Shown here: in pieces, positions 10,973 to 21,860 of the stretch
Layout of the letters: every line of letters starts with the position of its first letter
Numbering within the stretch: position 1 is the first letter of the stretch
Assembly (NCBI GenBank): GCA_944990035.1
Contig: CALYLX010000144.1
Span: forward strand, 496,001 to 560,000
Source: Clitopilus passeckerianus
Taxonomy: Eukaryota > Basidiomycota > Agaricomycetes > Agaricales > Entolomataceae
Length of the DNA stretch: 64,000 bases
Reading direction: 5' to 3'
Position numbers and translations under genes: made by a program
Notes under the pieces: generated by a model
Databases searched by the model: none
What the model was told of the DNA's origin: nothing
What the model saw: the letters and a program-made list of their open reading frames with translations, nothing else

Positions 10973-11839
10973 ATGTACAACCGTGACAGACGGAGCCGCG
11001 AGGCTCCTATGGACTTCGAATTCGTCGATCGCTCTGAGAGGAAACCACTGTGGGCGACGCCGTTCAAGGCATCAGACTCGCCTACCTCTACAACAGGTAT
11101 GAAGGAAGTGAACAACTGGAAGACGCCTCGGCTGATATAGTGGCCCTAGGAGGTATTAACACAACCTTTGGTGCAAATCGACAGGTCCCATTTATCTTCA
11201 GCCTCCCACCTCCCGAGCAGAGGACGCTGGGTTCTTCCGGTTGGGCACCTCCAAAACCGCCATGGGAGCCTTCGTCAACTCCACCTGAACGTGATGACAT
11301 CCCTATGTCAGATACGGGCGGGCCTGAAACGAATGTCGAGAACGGGTCTAGCGGGCTAAGGAAGACCTTATCAAGGCGTAGGCCGCATTCTAGAACTGCA
11401 AGAGATCAAAGCGATGAATCAGAGGAGGAATCTAGCGATGACGATAACGGGCACCGCAGGCGCTTGAAACCTCGTTCTTCCCGCCAAGGAGGTGACCGCG
11501 GCCGTAGCAAGAGTCCACTACATCTCAATGAAGGTAGGTCATCACCTTGCTCAAGGACCAGGCAGATTATTGACGAGGATCTCCACCCGTTCTTCAGTTC
11601 AAGCACAGCTCATGAGATCGACTCTCAGTGCTGGAGGCAATATCAACTTATATGTTGGAAACCTTCCGACGATACCTCTTGTTGAGCCGGATAATGGCTC
11701 CCGTCGACCCACTTTGACGACGCTAGCAATCTGCTCCTTCGCGTTTCTCGCTGTGGCATGGCAATTCAGTTCTTTAAACTATTTCAAGTCAGGAATGACC
11801 TTCTCGTCACCTGGACAAGGGTCATGTCCGGATCCTTGA
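10973..11839 (+). CDS. array copy F: best-preserved member of the single-TM family
   Basis: Exon 1 (10973-11095) encodes MYNRDRRSREAPMDFEFVD and KPLWATPFKASDS. An intron of about 45 nt (GTATGAAG to GATATAG) joins in frame to VALGGINTTFGANRQVPFIF. The middle exon contains GWAPPKPPWEPSSTPPE, DIPMSD, a basic LSRRRPHSR stretch, the acidic SDESEEESSDDDN block and RSKSPLHL. A second intron (about 11534-11597, GTAGGTCA to TTCAG) leads to VQAQLMRSTLSAGGNINLYV, a membrane helix and a short tail, stopping at 11837-11839. There is no signal peptide, so the topology suggests a cytosolic or nucleoplasmic N-terminus with a C-terminal anchor. The PFIF..WAPP..PW.P..DVDMSD-like order resembles the N-terminal half of Brr6/Brl1 proteins. 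That is weak and unproven. Function unknown. Confidence 0.68.
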
Positions 11840-12527
11840 CTTCTCTGGACAATCTTCGTTGGGTTGCGATGGGTGTATAGAGCGGTTGAACGTTAGAAAG
11901 TTAGTTTCCCGATTCTTTCTTTTCCGCGGGTTACTCACACATGCTAGAGGACATAGATCTTCAACTGGACCTATTCAAAGGAAATACCACTGATCTGCCG
12001 GTCCGGTAGTTCTCTGGTTCGATCTTGAAGCTTTAAAGCTTAAAGGGCCGCAGATCGTGGCGGATATTCTAGTGTGTTGATTGGATGACGATTGGTAGTA
12101 GGATCCATGACATGTCTGCTCTAGTGGCTTCTCGCATGTTTTAGAAGCCATATATAGCTGGACTCTGTGCGTCCATATTGGACATATTCAAACTTTAATC
12201 ACCCAAGTTCGGAGGTTATTCACCCCGGTTCCACATACACCTATGCTTGATTATGATGGTTGATGTGCGGATATTTTTAACTACAAGATTGGGAATAAGA
12301 ATGAATAGTCCCCAGATTCACGGGATGGTGATCATGAGAGGAACGGCGATGGAGTTGCCGACACGCGGGACCTTATCCCCGCCACTTCGTTGACCAGAAC
12401 TTCCATCATCAAGCCGAATCTATAACTACTTATCATAGCGCTATGGTGCCATTCATCGTTCTTCCAGACACCTACCAAGAAGCTGTCAACTGAAGAGATT
12501 TGATTCTGCTGGTACGCTTGCGAAACC
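11840..12527. other. intergenic between array and MFS gene 1, with MFS leader
   Basis: The first part is copy F 3' flank. From about 12020 it holds the MFS promoter/leader that recurs before MFS gene 2 and in the displaced copies at 3410-3895, 4970-5125 and 10610-10700. There is a run TTGACCAGAACTTCCATCATC at 12391. No separate gene is seen. Confidence 0.5.
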
Positions 12528-14514
12528 ATGGCATCCCGGCGCGCCACGGAGGAAACACCACTCTTGTCAGAGAACACTGGTGCTGAAGGTCATCGTCGTA
12601 ACCGGATATCGCGTCTTCAAATTGGACTCATCCTGTTGGTTTCACTGGCAGAGAATCTCAGTCCACAGGTTCTCTACCCATTTATGCCAGATGTGAGTTC
12701 CCTGTCCAGTCGGTGGTACACGGCTGATTGACTGAGGTTCTGTGCTAATAGTTGGTCGCAAACTTGGACATCACGCACGGGGATGCGAGCAAAGTCAGCT
12801 TCTACATGGGAGTAGAGGTGAAGATTCCTGATACCAAAACGGATACCTTTGTTGGCTAACGCCTTTGTCACTAGCGTGCTCTTTTCTTCACGACATTGTC
12901 GTTGACCACGCTTTCCTGGAACCGGGCCTCCGATCGATTGGGTCGAAAACCTATCCTTTTGGCTGGATCCGGTGGGGCGGCGCTCTCGCTCTACGCAACT
13001 GGCCTCACCCGGCGGTCGTACCGTTGGCTCATCGTCAGGTACGCAAAGCACGACTCTCAGTTTCCCCTGTTGCTAATGCAGCAATGTCATTAGTCGGTGC
13101 TTTGGTGGTTTTTTCAGTACGTTTACGGACTCGCTATTGTCTCATTGTGGAAACCTGATATAATGAACTGCTTAGATGGGAATGTCGGCATACTAAAGAG
13201 GTTCGCGCATGCTTTACGGAAGCAAACTCATGAGCTGACATTTGTCACAGTATAATGGCAGAGATGGCTGCTGATTCTAACCAACTCGCTGAGGTAACTA
13301 CTCTTTTCTCGTGTCCATATCATACCTTACCGTGACATTCTCGTAGCTCTTTTCCTACTTGCCGCTAGCGTGGGCAGGGACTGGCCTGGTAAGCTTTTCC
13401 GGAGTTTGACCTTTCATGAACTGAATGACCTTTCCGGCATAGTTCGGGCCCTTGATAGGTGGTTCCCTTGCACGGCCTGCTGAACAGTTCCCCGGGCTGT
13501 TTGGATCCAATAATTTCCTCAAAGTGTACCCCTACTTCCTCCCCTGTGCTGTCAACGCATCCTTCCTCGTCTTCGCCTGCGTTATGTGCTATGTCTTCCT
13601 GAAGGAGACACTCAAGAATCCAGAATCGTTTAGGCAGTGGCTAGGCCTTTCATCAAGCAAGAATTCAGCCCAAACTTCTCAGACCTCTCCCGAGAATGTA
13701 GCTGAGAGCGCTGGCACGCCAATAGATTCCATTCCGGAGTCTGAGCGACCATATCCAATTCTTGACCTGCTCCGAACGCGACGTGTACTGCTTGTAGCAG
13801 TAAACTACATGTGTTTAAGCATCTCCCAAGCCTCCCTAAACACCTTCCAGCCGCTCCAACTATCTCTTCCCGTCGACCAAGGTGGCATGGACTTTCCTCC
13901 CCCGCTAGTCGGCAAGATCCTTTCCATCTTCGGTCTCCTCAATGGCGCCCTACAGTTTTTCTTCTTTGCAAAGATCCACGCTTATTTGGGCCCGAAATGG
14001 TTTTTTACTATTGGGACTGCGTGCGGGATCCCCATGATCATGTCATTCCCGTTGACGAACTACCTTGCGAGGAGTAGCGGGAATATAGGGCTGGGGGTAT
14101 GGGGTCTGATTGCAGTTCAAACACTTGCCAAGGTCGGGATCAATATGTCTTCTGGTAAGATTTCTTAACGTTGAATGTGAACCCGTCGCTCATCTGGAGG
14201 AACAAGGTGCTTTGTTCATTGTCGTCGCAGCCGCCGCGCCAAACAAGGCATCCCTCGGTGCGACGATGGGAATCTGTCAGGTCAGTTCAGAGTTTGCCGA
14301 CCGGGGATTTTCGCTGATTGACGCGAAATTGCAGACGATTGGAAGTCTCATGAGAGCTTATGGGCCTGCAATGACGAACACCATCTTTGCCATTTCTCTT
14401 GAGAAGAATATATTGGCTGGGAATTTGGTTTATATTTTCCTTTTCATCACCACTTCGATCACACTGGTCACGGCATCTTTCCTTCCTCGACAGTTATGGA
14501 CTAAAGACAAGTGA
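12528..14514 (+). CDS. MFS transporter (ZIFL/YCR023C-like), gene 1 of 3
   Basis: Major facilitator superfamily transporter of the fungal DHA1-like group related to plant ZIFL and yeast YCR023C. The N-terminus MASRRATEETPLL is the acidic-dileucine-like start typical of the group. It is followed by QIGLILLVSLAENLSPQVL (TM1) and PFMPD. MFS motif A reads RASDRLGRKP. The RCFGG and NGNVGILK motifs, SYLPLAWAGTGL, FGPLIGG, a long Ser/Thr-rich central loop and six C-terminal helices follow. About ten short introns splice in frame throughout, ending at LWTKDK with TGA at 14512-14514. The substrate cannot be read from the sequence; small organic molecules or metal chelates are possible. It is probably a plasma or vacuolar membrane protein. 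It is the head gene of a three-gene tandem array. Confidence 0.85.
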
Positions 14515-15053
14515 TAGCCCACTAAACTCGCGCATACTATCAACTTGGGCTCGATGGTTTCGTTCCAACGCTTGTTTCGATCTCCAAGGCCTGCAAGTTG
14601 TGATAAGGGTTGTTGTGGGCGAAGATTAGGAACAGGATGGAATGGCAAGCAATCAAGATGTATATTGGCTTCGATCGAAAGACCTAGCTGGACTTTGTTT
14701 TGGGTTTTTATATATTAGCCTGAGGATGCAGCATCTGTCTGGCCAAAGGTTTAGGCAAATTCGGACTTTACACCCCTCCCAACTATACCACACTTGATTA
14801 TTGTTATTGTTGCACATTCATATTTTACTACATGAATCAAGTGTCCACAGCGAAGCGAGAGGAACGGTGATGGAGTTACCGCTCGAGACGCGGAAGCTTA
14901 TCCCCGTCACTTTGTTGACCAGAACTTCCATCATCAAGCCGAATCTATTAGTACTTATCAGAACGCTCATGGCGCCATTCAGCTCTTCTCTTATACCTTC
15001 CAGGACGCTAGCACTTGAAAGCAAACTGACTCTGCCAGTTCCCTTTCGAACCC
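14515..15053. other. intergenic with MFS gene 2 leader
   Basis: This is the full version of the segment that has been copied into the upstream array. It has a TATATATTAG run at about 14709, then the CATATTTTACTACATGAAT stretch (about 14819) and the TTGACCAGAACTTCCATCATC block (14915). It probably contains the MFS2 promoter. Confidence 0.45.
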
Positions 15054-17043
15054 ATGACATCCCAGCGCGCCAATGAAGAAACACCACTTTTACCTGGGAG
15101 GGCTGCTCCCGAAGCACATATTCCGAGCAAACTGTCCCGATTCCAAATCGGAACCATTCTGCTCGTTCAACTGGCAGAGCACATCACCCCCCTCCCTCCG
15201 TTTATGCCAGATGTGGGGTCTCCTACCAAGTCGGAATACACAATGTACTGAGATTACATCCGTCACCATTGTAGTTATTTGCGAACTTGGATATCACCCA
15301 TGGAGACGCAAGTAAAGTCAGCTTTTATATGGGCGTAGAGGTGAAGATCTCTCATGGACGTGAATGTTTGTCGGCTAATGTCATGTTGCGTTCAGCGCGC
15401 TCTTTACTTTACGACGCTGGGATTGACTACGCTTTTCTGGAACCAGGCCTCAGATCGATTAGGGCGAAAGCCTATCCTTCTACTTGGCCTCTGTGGAGGG
15501 GCTCTTTTTATGTATGCAACTGGCCTCACTCGGACGTTTTCGTGGCTTATCGTCAGGTATGCATATGCACAGCTCTTGGTCGTCCTAGTCGGCTGCTGAT
15601 ACTTTGATCTCGATAGTCGGTGTCTTGGTGGAGCTTTCAGTACGTCCGCGGGAATTCTTTGCCTTTTTCTGCTCAACTCAGTTGGGTTGACCCGATAGAT
15701 GGAAATGCTGGCATACTCAAGAGGTTCGTACACTAACCATGGACGGAAACTCATGGGTTGACGCTTGGTGCAGCATTATGGGAGAAATGGCTGCTGACTC
15801 TGACCAATTGGCTGAGGTGGCTTGTCTTCTCTTATCAAATCAAACCTTGGCTCAACTGTCTTGCAGCTCTTCTCTTACATGCCACTAGCATGGGCAGCAA
15901 CGGGCATGGTAGGCACCCCCATAGTCGTTCATCTACCTTTCGGAAACTAACTGATGTCTCTGGCTATAGTTCGGCCCATTGATCGGTGGATCACTCGCAC
16001 GGCCTGCTGAACAATTTCCTGGCCTTTTCGGGTCAAATAATTTCCTCAAAGCATACCCCTACTTCCTCCCTTGCGCCGTCACGGCATCCTTCATCGTCTG
16101 CGTTAGCTTCTTCAGCGCTATTTACCTGAGAGAAACCCTCAAGAACCCGGAACCATTTAGACAGTGGCTCGGCCTTTCGGTCAGCAAGGAAAATACCCGA
16201 GCTTCACCTACTACGGATGAGGAGACAGTCCAGAGGGCTGAAACACCACACAAGCCCGTTCCTGTGGCCGAACGACCATATCCGATTTTAAAACTTCTGC
16301 GAACGCGACTTGTGCTGCTAGTAGCAGTAAACTACACCTGTTTATCCATTTCCCAAGCTTCCCTGAACCTCTTCCAGCCGCTTCAGCTCTCTGTGCCCGT
16401 CGACCAAGGTGGGATGGGCTTCGCACCTCCATTGGTTGGCAAGATCTTATCGGTCTTCGGCCTTCTCAATGGCGTCCTCCGAGTCAACTACTCTTCTTTG
16501 CGAAGATTCACGCCTACACGGGTCCAAAGTGGTTTTTCATAATTGGAACTGCGTGCGGGATACCAATGATCATATCGTTCCCTTTGACGAACTATCGTGC
16601 GAGGAGCGGGAACATTGGGCCAGAGGTATGGGGTCTGATTGCGGTTCAGACACTAGCCAAGGTCGGGATCAATATGTCTTATGGTGAGGCTCCTTACCTT
16701 TCGACGAGAAACTTCCACTGATCTGGAGGAACTAGGTGCTTTGTTCATCGTCATCGCTGCCGCTGCGCCAAACAAAGCGTCGCTCGGTGCGACGAATGGA
16801 ATTTGTCAGGTCAGTCCAGAATTCGTTGGCTCAAAATTCCGACTCACATATCTGGTATTGCAGACGATCGGTTCCTTCATGAGAGCATTTGGGCCTGCGA
16901 TGACGAACACCATATTTGCCATTTCTCTTGAGAGGAATATTTTGGCTGGGAATTTGGTTTATATTTTCCTTTTCCCCACCACTTCGATCACGTTGGTCAC
17001 GGCGTCTTTCCTTCCTCAAAAGTTATGGAGTAAAGACCTGTAA
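15054..17043 (+). pseudogene. MFS transporter gene 2 of 3, broken by a 5-bp insertion
   Basis: Close paralogue of gene 1 with the same exon layout: MTSQRANEETPLL start, ASDRLGRKP motif A, RCLGGAFN-type motif, NGNAGILK, SYMPLAWAATGM, FGPLIGG. Splice joins are in frame until the exon beginning near 15969. There the sequence CTCC-GAGTC-AACTACTC (inserted bases 16481-16485) replaces the CTCCAACTACTC expected by comparison with genes 1 and 3. The frame therefore changes in the loop after NGVL, and a stop follows about 60 nt later (TCA TAA at 16538-16542). The downstream exons remain well preserved in the shifted frame to the end (LWSKDL, TAA 17041-17043), so the lesion is recent or an assembly artefact. 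If real, the product lacks its last four or so helices and is non-functional. Confidence 0.7.
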
Positions 17044-17334
17044 AGACAAGTAACAGCCCAGTCGACTGTCGTGTACTTCAATAGACTGCGTCGTTGTAGT
17101 ATTTGCCGTCATAGGCAAGAATAGCTCCAGTTGGCGATTGATGTAGCTAATTGTGTCATCCGGAGTTGGTCATGCAATGATACAGAACAACACATGGGGA
17201 TTGATTCCATCAGCACCTTTCCTATCACAACAGTCATGATGCTTTCAGTGCATGAACGTGCTGCTGCCTATTTCAGGATATCCTATTAGAAGCCATGGTT
17301 TGCAGGGTCTTATCGCGACATCTCTTCTTTCTGC

Positions 17335-19312
17335 ATGTCGACCCATCGCGACGATGAAGAGGCCCCTCTACTTTCCGATGGTCCATCTCACTCTGGTGCC
17401 GAATTGGCGCTTTCTTGGTTCCAAATAGCAGTCGTCCTTCTCTTGCAGCTAGCCGATCATATCGTTGGCCAGGTTCTGAACCCTTTCATTCCGGCAGTAC
17501 GTATGAAATAGGCTTATCCTACAATCCGTACCCTAACATTTGATTCTAGCTTGTTGGAAGCCTCGAAATTACGCACGGAGAAGAGAGTAAAGTCAGCGTT
17601 TATGTCGGAATTCTGGTAGGTCCATCGTTCCTTGGTTGCCTCCGCAGTTCCTAAATATTTGGCCCAGCAATCCTTATATTTCGTCTCCACGACATTGACG
17701 ACGTTATTCTGGAGCCGAGCCTCGGATAGGCTGGGTAGAAAACCTATCCTGCTATGCGGAATGTTCGCATCTGTGATATCAATGCTTGGAATTGGCCTCA
17801 CTAGAGGTTATTGGTGGCTCGTTGTCAGGTGCGAAATATGGCGTTTACTGCTAGATTGTCTCGGTACTGATGATATATCTGACAGTCGGTGTATTAACGG
17901 TGCATTTAGTACGTGCCGCCCCTTTCTATGTCCCTCATAGGACTGTACTCAGTCTCACCTAGACGGGAACGTTGGTGTAATCAAAAGGTGAGGTCACTGC
18001 GGGTCGGACTAGGGAACTCGATTTCATTTCTGAGGATACACAGCCTGATGGGAGAAGTAACGACGAATTCAGACAAACTAGCGCAGGTACGTCGTCCGCC
18101 TTGCATCACCGAAGGAGGATCCGTGAACATTCTCTCTAGCTTTACTCTCTCCTGCCCATTGCGTGGGCGACTACCGGCACAGTTCGTCTTTCTTCGCAGT
18201 TACTACAACTACTCGTCCTAAAGCCATCTTCCAGGTTGGCCCTCTGATTGGAGGTTATCTCTCCTCTCCAGTTGAGCGGTTTCCCGAAACATTTGGCTCC
18301 TCGATATTTCTCGCGGAATATCCTTACTTCTTGCCATGTGCAGTAACAGCCGCGTACATAATGTTCGCCTGGCTGGTTACTCTGGTGTTTCTGCGCGAGA
18401 CACTCAAGTATAGGGTGTCTTTCTCCACCTGGCTTGGGCTTGGTCGTGTTTTTGGAAGGCCACAAATCCACTCTGGCTCCCACACCGAACCACCTCTGGG
18501 TGCACAAGCGTCGCATTCTACTGTCTCTGAATCGGAAAGGCCACTTCCAATGATTGAGCTACTCCGTAACTCACGGGTTCTTCTGGCAGCCCTAAACTAT
18601 GCCTGCCTCTGCCTCACCCAGTCATCACTGAACAACTTCCAACCCGTCCAATTCGCTACCTCGATCGAAAACGGAGGCATGGGATTCGATCCACCATTAA
18701 TCGGCAAAATCCTTTCCACGTACGGTTTCATGAACGGCGTCCTTCAGCTTCTTCTGTTTGCCCGAATACATAAGTATCTTGGGTCGAAGAGGTTCTTCGT
18801 ATGCGGTGTATCATGCGCGATCCCGATGATCGTGTCCTTCCCCCTGGCGAACTATCTCATCAGGACATATGGTCATGGACTTGGCGTTTGGATCGTTATA
18901 TACGTGCAGGTTCTCGCTAAGATAGGGGTGAGCATGTCATACGGTGAGTTATTCGTCCAAATTTCCGTCGTCTTGGGACAAACTGACTATTTCTTTCTAA
19001 TAGGCGCGCTGTTCATTCTGATTGTCGCTGCTGCACCCAATCATGCTTCGCTTGGCGCTACAAACGGTCTTTGTTTAGTGAGCCCTTGTTGTATTGACAA
19101 TCATGCAGTCATCGTACTTACACCATCTTCAGACCACAGGGAGTTTGATGCGAGCTGTTGGGCCCACAATGACGAACACCCTTTTCTCCCTATCAATGAA
19201 AACTGGAATATTGGGAGGAAACCTGGTATATGTGTTTCTTCTGGTCCTAGTCGCTGTCTGTCTTACGACAGCGTCTGCATTGCCGGAAGAACTCTGGAAG
19301 AAAAAGGAATGA
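17335..19312 (+). CDS. MFS transporter (ZIFL/YCR023C-like), gene 3 of 3
   Basis: The start ATG at 17335 encodes MSTHRDDEEAPLL, then a helix ending in ADHIVGQVLNPFIPA. Motif A (RASDRLGRKP), RCINGAFN, NGNVGVIK, LLPIAWATTGTVGPLIGG and the C-terminal helices are all present. Every join I made by eye keeps frame. The last exon begins after ATCTTCAG at about 19131 (TTGSLMRAVG) and ends LPEELWKKKE, stop at 19310-19312. It is more diverged from genes 1 and 2 than those are from each other, so it is probably the older copy. It also lacks the shared leader, which fits a later duplication of genes 1 and 2 only. Substrate unknown. Confidence 0.83.
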
Positions 19313-19601
19313 AATGCGTAGCTCGTCGGCGGCCTTGACAAGGTTTCACGCTTCCATACCATAACGTAGATCTATTTAAGCTTTTCAGTGGGACCACCTA
19401 ATGTTCGAGTCACGTAGCTGAAGCACATAGCTTTCTCAGCAAAAGCCTCAAAAGGCTTCTTGGGCGCCGGGGACAGCCCCCGGCCCAGTGTATGTGTCTT
19501 GACCGCAGTCGGGGTCATGTATTGCGGCCAAAGTGATCGTCTATGTAGTCATATATATATAAGCGGACTGACTGGCACTCTTCCGGAATAAGACGTCTAC
19601 T

Positions 19602-20458
19602 ATGTTAGCTAGTGACACCATACTTCTGGTTCTTGTAACGCCTGAGATAGAGAAATCAAACCACTACGCAATCGCCGCCCAACCCTCTTCATACGAGGTA
19701 TATATTATGTCCACGTTCGGTCTTTCGTAGCTTTTACCAAGCACACCTCCGACAGGATGCCCTCCGCTCGGCCCGGGAACTTCTGGGGCAATATCTTCGA
19801 GATCCTGAAGCAGAGTTGGTTCTCCGTTCTAGTGCCAGGAATAAGAACAACGAATGGATCCGGGCTGATATCAGCCCGAAAACGTGGTATCATGCTATTC
19901 TTCGAGATCCAAGAGAAATTGGAGTCTTTGGGAAGGTCTAGTCACTGACGCCGGAGGGGAAACGTTGGCCTGTCGGTCCGATTGCACTCACCTAGGCCAG
20001 ATGCTCTGGGTTTACTCCCCGGTTGAACTGGTCGGAAAAGGTTGATTTGACTGATCCACATAGAACAATCATAATAGATCGGCCAAAAAGCTTCCAAGTT
20101 GGTTATTTCTATTCGTGCGTGAAGCTACTCTAACGACTGTTCTTGGGCTGTTCTCCAGGCTGCCGCGGAGACGGTAAGGAAGCTTGTGAGTGCAATGTTT
20201 AATAGCAACATTAGCGCAAATCATTCGCTCCAGAAAGGTGAGCAACTAGTTCGACCAGCTCTCAGATGCTGAGCGAAATCTAGTCAAGTTTGTTGCATTC
20301 CACAACCCAAATCTATCCAGCTGGGACGAGTTCCCCCCGGAAGCCTACGGGAAAGATGATGCATGGAAGCAGACCGTTCCGCCTCCGGGTGGTATCCTGG
20401 GTGCCATATTTGACTGCGGAGATCTACGAAAAACCGAGGCGCCAAAATTTGGATAGAT
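19602..20458 (+). pseudogene. decayed gene of unrecognised family
   Basis: A TATATATATAAG box lies about 50 bp upstream. The ATG at 19602 opens an exon (MLASDTILLVLVTPEIEK) ending at 19697. A GT-AG intron (19698-19755) joins in frame to DALRSARELLGQYLRD and ends WYHAILRDPREIGVFGKV with TAG at 19939-19941. In the same frame after the stop, LTPEGKRWPVGPIALT looks coding. Further on, a Val/Ala/Lys-rich exon (about 20161-20238) and a strongly coding-like piece (about 20263-20455: DAERNLVKFVAFHNPN, SWDEFPPEAYGKDDAWK, TVPPPGGILGAIFDCGD) end in TAG, separated by stops and a frame change. It reads as one gene with several lesions. I do not recognise the family. Two short GC-rich hairpins lie before it at 19443-19458 and 19461-19486. 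Confidence 0.5.
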
Positions 20459-20632
20459 TACCTACAAGTAGATCGGAATGTTATTTCAGCATTCTGAGAA
20501 GTGACGATTTGGTCACTCTACCTTAACTGCAATTCGGTAAATCAAACCGTGATTATTCGCACAAGCCGATGGAATGTAAGGAAATGGTTGAGGGCTTTAA
20601 TATTGATGGAGGAGTAGGCACGGACATTCGTG

Positions 20633-20687
20633 ACTGGCCTGGTACTCACAAACGGGTACTCACAACCTTTGTGTGTACCAGGCCAGT
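20633..20687. repeat. 20-bp inverted repeat (hairpin)
   Basis: Arms 20633-20652 and 20668-20687 are reverse complements at 19 of 20 positions, with a 15-bp loop that partly repeats the arm (GGTACTCACAA twice). It could be a small MITE remnant. It is not obviously linked to any gene. Confidence 0.6.
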
Positions 20688-21544
20688 TAAGCCTAGCCTA
20701 CATAAAAACAGTCAGACTCGCCTTCTCCTGAACCCAGCCGCCTACTGTGTCAGGAAAAGTCACCATGCTTCTCGTTCTCATCCAGTAAGCAGGCCCAATT
20801 ATTCAGATCTCATAAGCCGTACTGAACAGTTCGCTCAAGTTCGTCGTCTTCCCAGCCTAAAGCTGTCAAGCTCAGTCACCCCCGGGGCACATCTCGAGTC
20901 CAAAGATTTCGATCACTGGCAAGTTTGGAACTGGAGGAGATTCCAGATGGAGGCGGACAGCGGGGAAAAGGCCTTGGTATTGTTCATATTATCCTCTGGT
21001 GGCGGCCTTACAGGCAACTCGGCTCACGTTCATTGGTGCTCCAGAAAATCGCTCGTTTTCTCGTACATTCCACGCCTGACTCACGGTGACAGCAAAAAGC
21101 ACAGCAATGCTTAGCGTTGTGTCTCCATCAAATCCCTCAACAGCAACGTGTGCTCGATGCTCCGCGCCGACTCCCCATATCTTACAGCATCTGTTCTCCA
21201 ACAATTCCCTCATTTCAGGGTCCCTTGCGCTGCCGAGCCGTTGACTGTCAGTCAGTCAGACGTCTCCCCGTTCGAGAGATTATTTGGGGCAGCCACAAGG
21301 CCCCATTATCCAGTAAAATCCCTGAGAAATGACACCTGCCGCGCCGCAACCCCAGCCTGAGGTAGCATTGAATAGAAACCGAAGCCCGAAGACAAGGAAA
21401 GGCCTGGAAAGGCCCGTCGGCTAGATAAAGTTCGTAATCTTTTCCATCATTCCACCCAAATGGGGACGGATCAGGTGATCTGATGTATAATTCCCTTGAT
21501 TGATTTTGGAGATGGAAACAGATGTAAATAGACCTCGAAGAATG

Positions 21545-21552
21545 CATAAAAG
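21545..21552 (+). promoter_or_regulatory. TATA-like box of metallothionein gene
   Basis: CATAAAAG lies 82 bp before the start codon, with a short CT/A-rich leader after it. This is the usual layout for a strongly inducible fungal gene. I did not find a clear copper-factor site by eye. Confidence 0.4.
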
Positions 21553-21633
21553 GACGATGGAGTTGGGGTAGAAGTCCTCAGGCAATCGTCTCTTCCCAAT
21601 CAACTACTACCTCTTAACTCGATTCGAACAAAC

Positions 21634-21860
21634 ATGCAGGCGGTACGCTTCTGCTCTTCTCGTCGTGCCTGCACCTGGACTGACTGAACCTTTGCTTTCA
21701 CTCAACAGATCTTCGAGCCCCTCGTTAACAACGGCTGTGGAAACGCCAGCTGCAGCTGCGGCGATAGGTGTGTATATACGTCGTACAGAGGTTCACTTCA
21801 TCTGACTTTCTCATCAGCTGTGGATGCGCTGAAGGTGCATGCAAGTGCGGCCAGAAGTAA
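21634..21860 (+). CDS. small Cys-rich metallothionein
   Basis: Three tiny exons: 21634-21642, 21709-21767 and 21818-21860, with GT-AG introns of 66 and 50 nt. Joined, they give a 36-residue protein: a 12-residue leader (MQAIFEPLVNNG), then seven Cys spaced C-x4-C-x-C-x3-C-x-C-x4-C-x-C, ending CKCGQK. CxC pairs and the Gly/Ser/Ala filling are typical of fungal copper metallothioneins, which bind Cu(I) in the cytosol and buffer copper or cadmium. The number of Cys (seven) equals that of the short Neurospora/Agaricus type, though the order of gaps differs. The middle codon AGC is split across intron 2 and restored by splicing, which supports the model. Automated ORF calls would miss it because each exon is so short. 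Confidence 0.85.

Larger units (their letters stand above)
20459..21633. other. intergenic with hairpin; metallothionein promoter at right end
   Basis: No gene is recognised; the longest open frame, at 20569-21114, crosses the hairpin and has no coding character I trust. The right end (21430-21633) should hold the metallothionein promoter, with a TATA-like CATAAAAG at 21545-21552. Confidence 0.4.

Noticed and set aside
12332..15117. Minus-strand frames before MFS1 and MFS2 sharing FGLMMEVLVN
   Set aside because: The similarity follows from the duplicated leader DNA on the plus strand; the frames have no common start or end and are absent as frames in the other leader copies.
19443..19486. 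Hairpins AAGCCT...AGGCTT and CCGGGG...CCCCGG as a bacterial-type terminator
   Set aside because: The organism is a fungus with spliceosomal introns; there is no U-tract and the position fits no 3' end. At most a small repeat.
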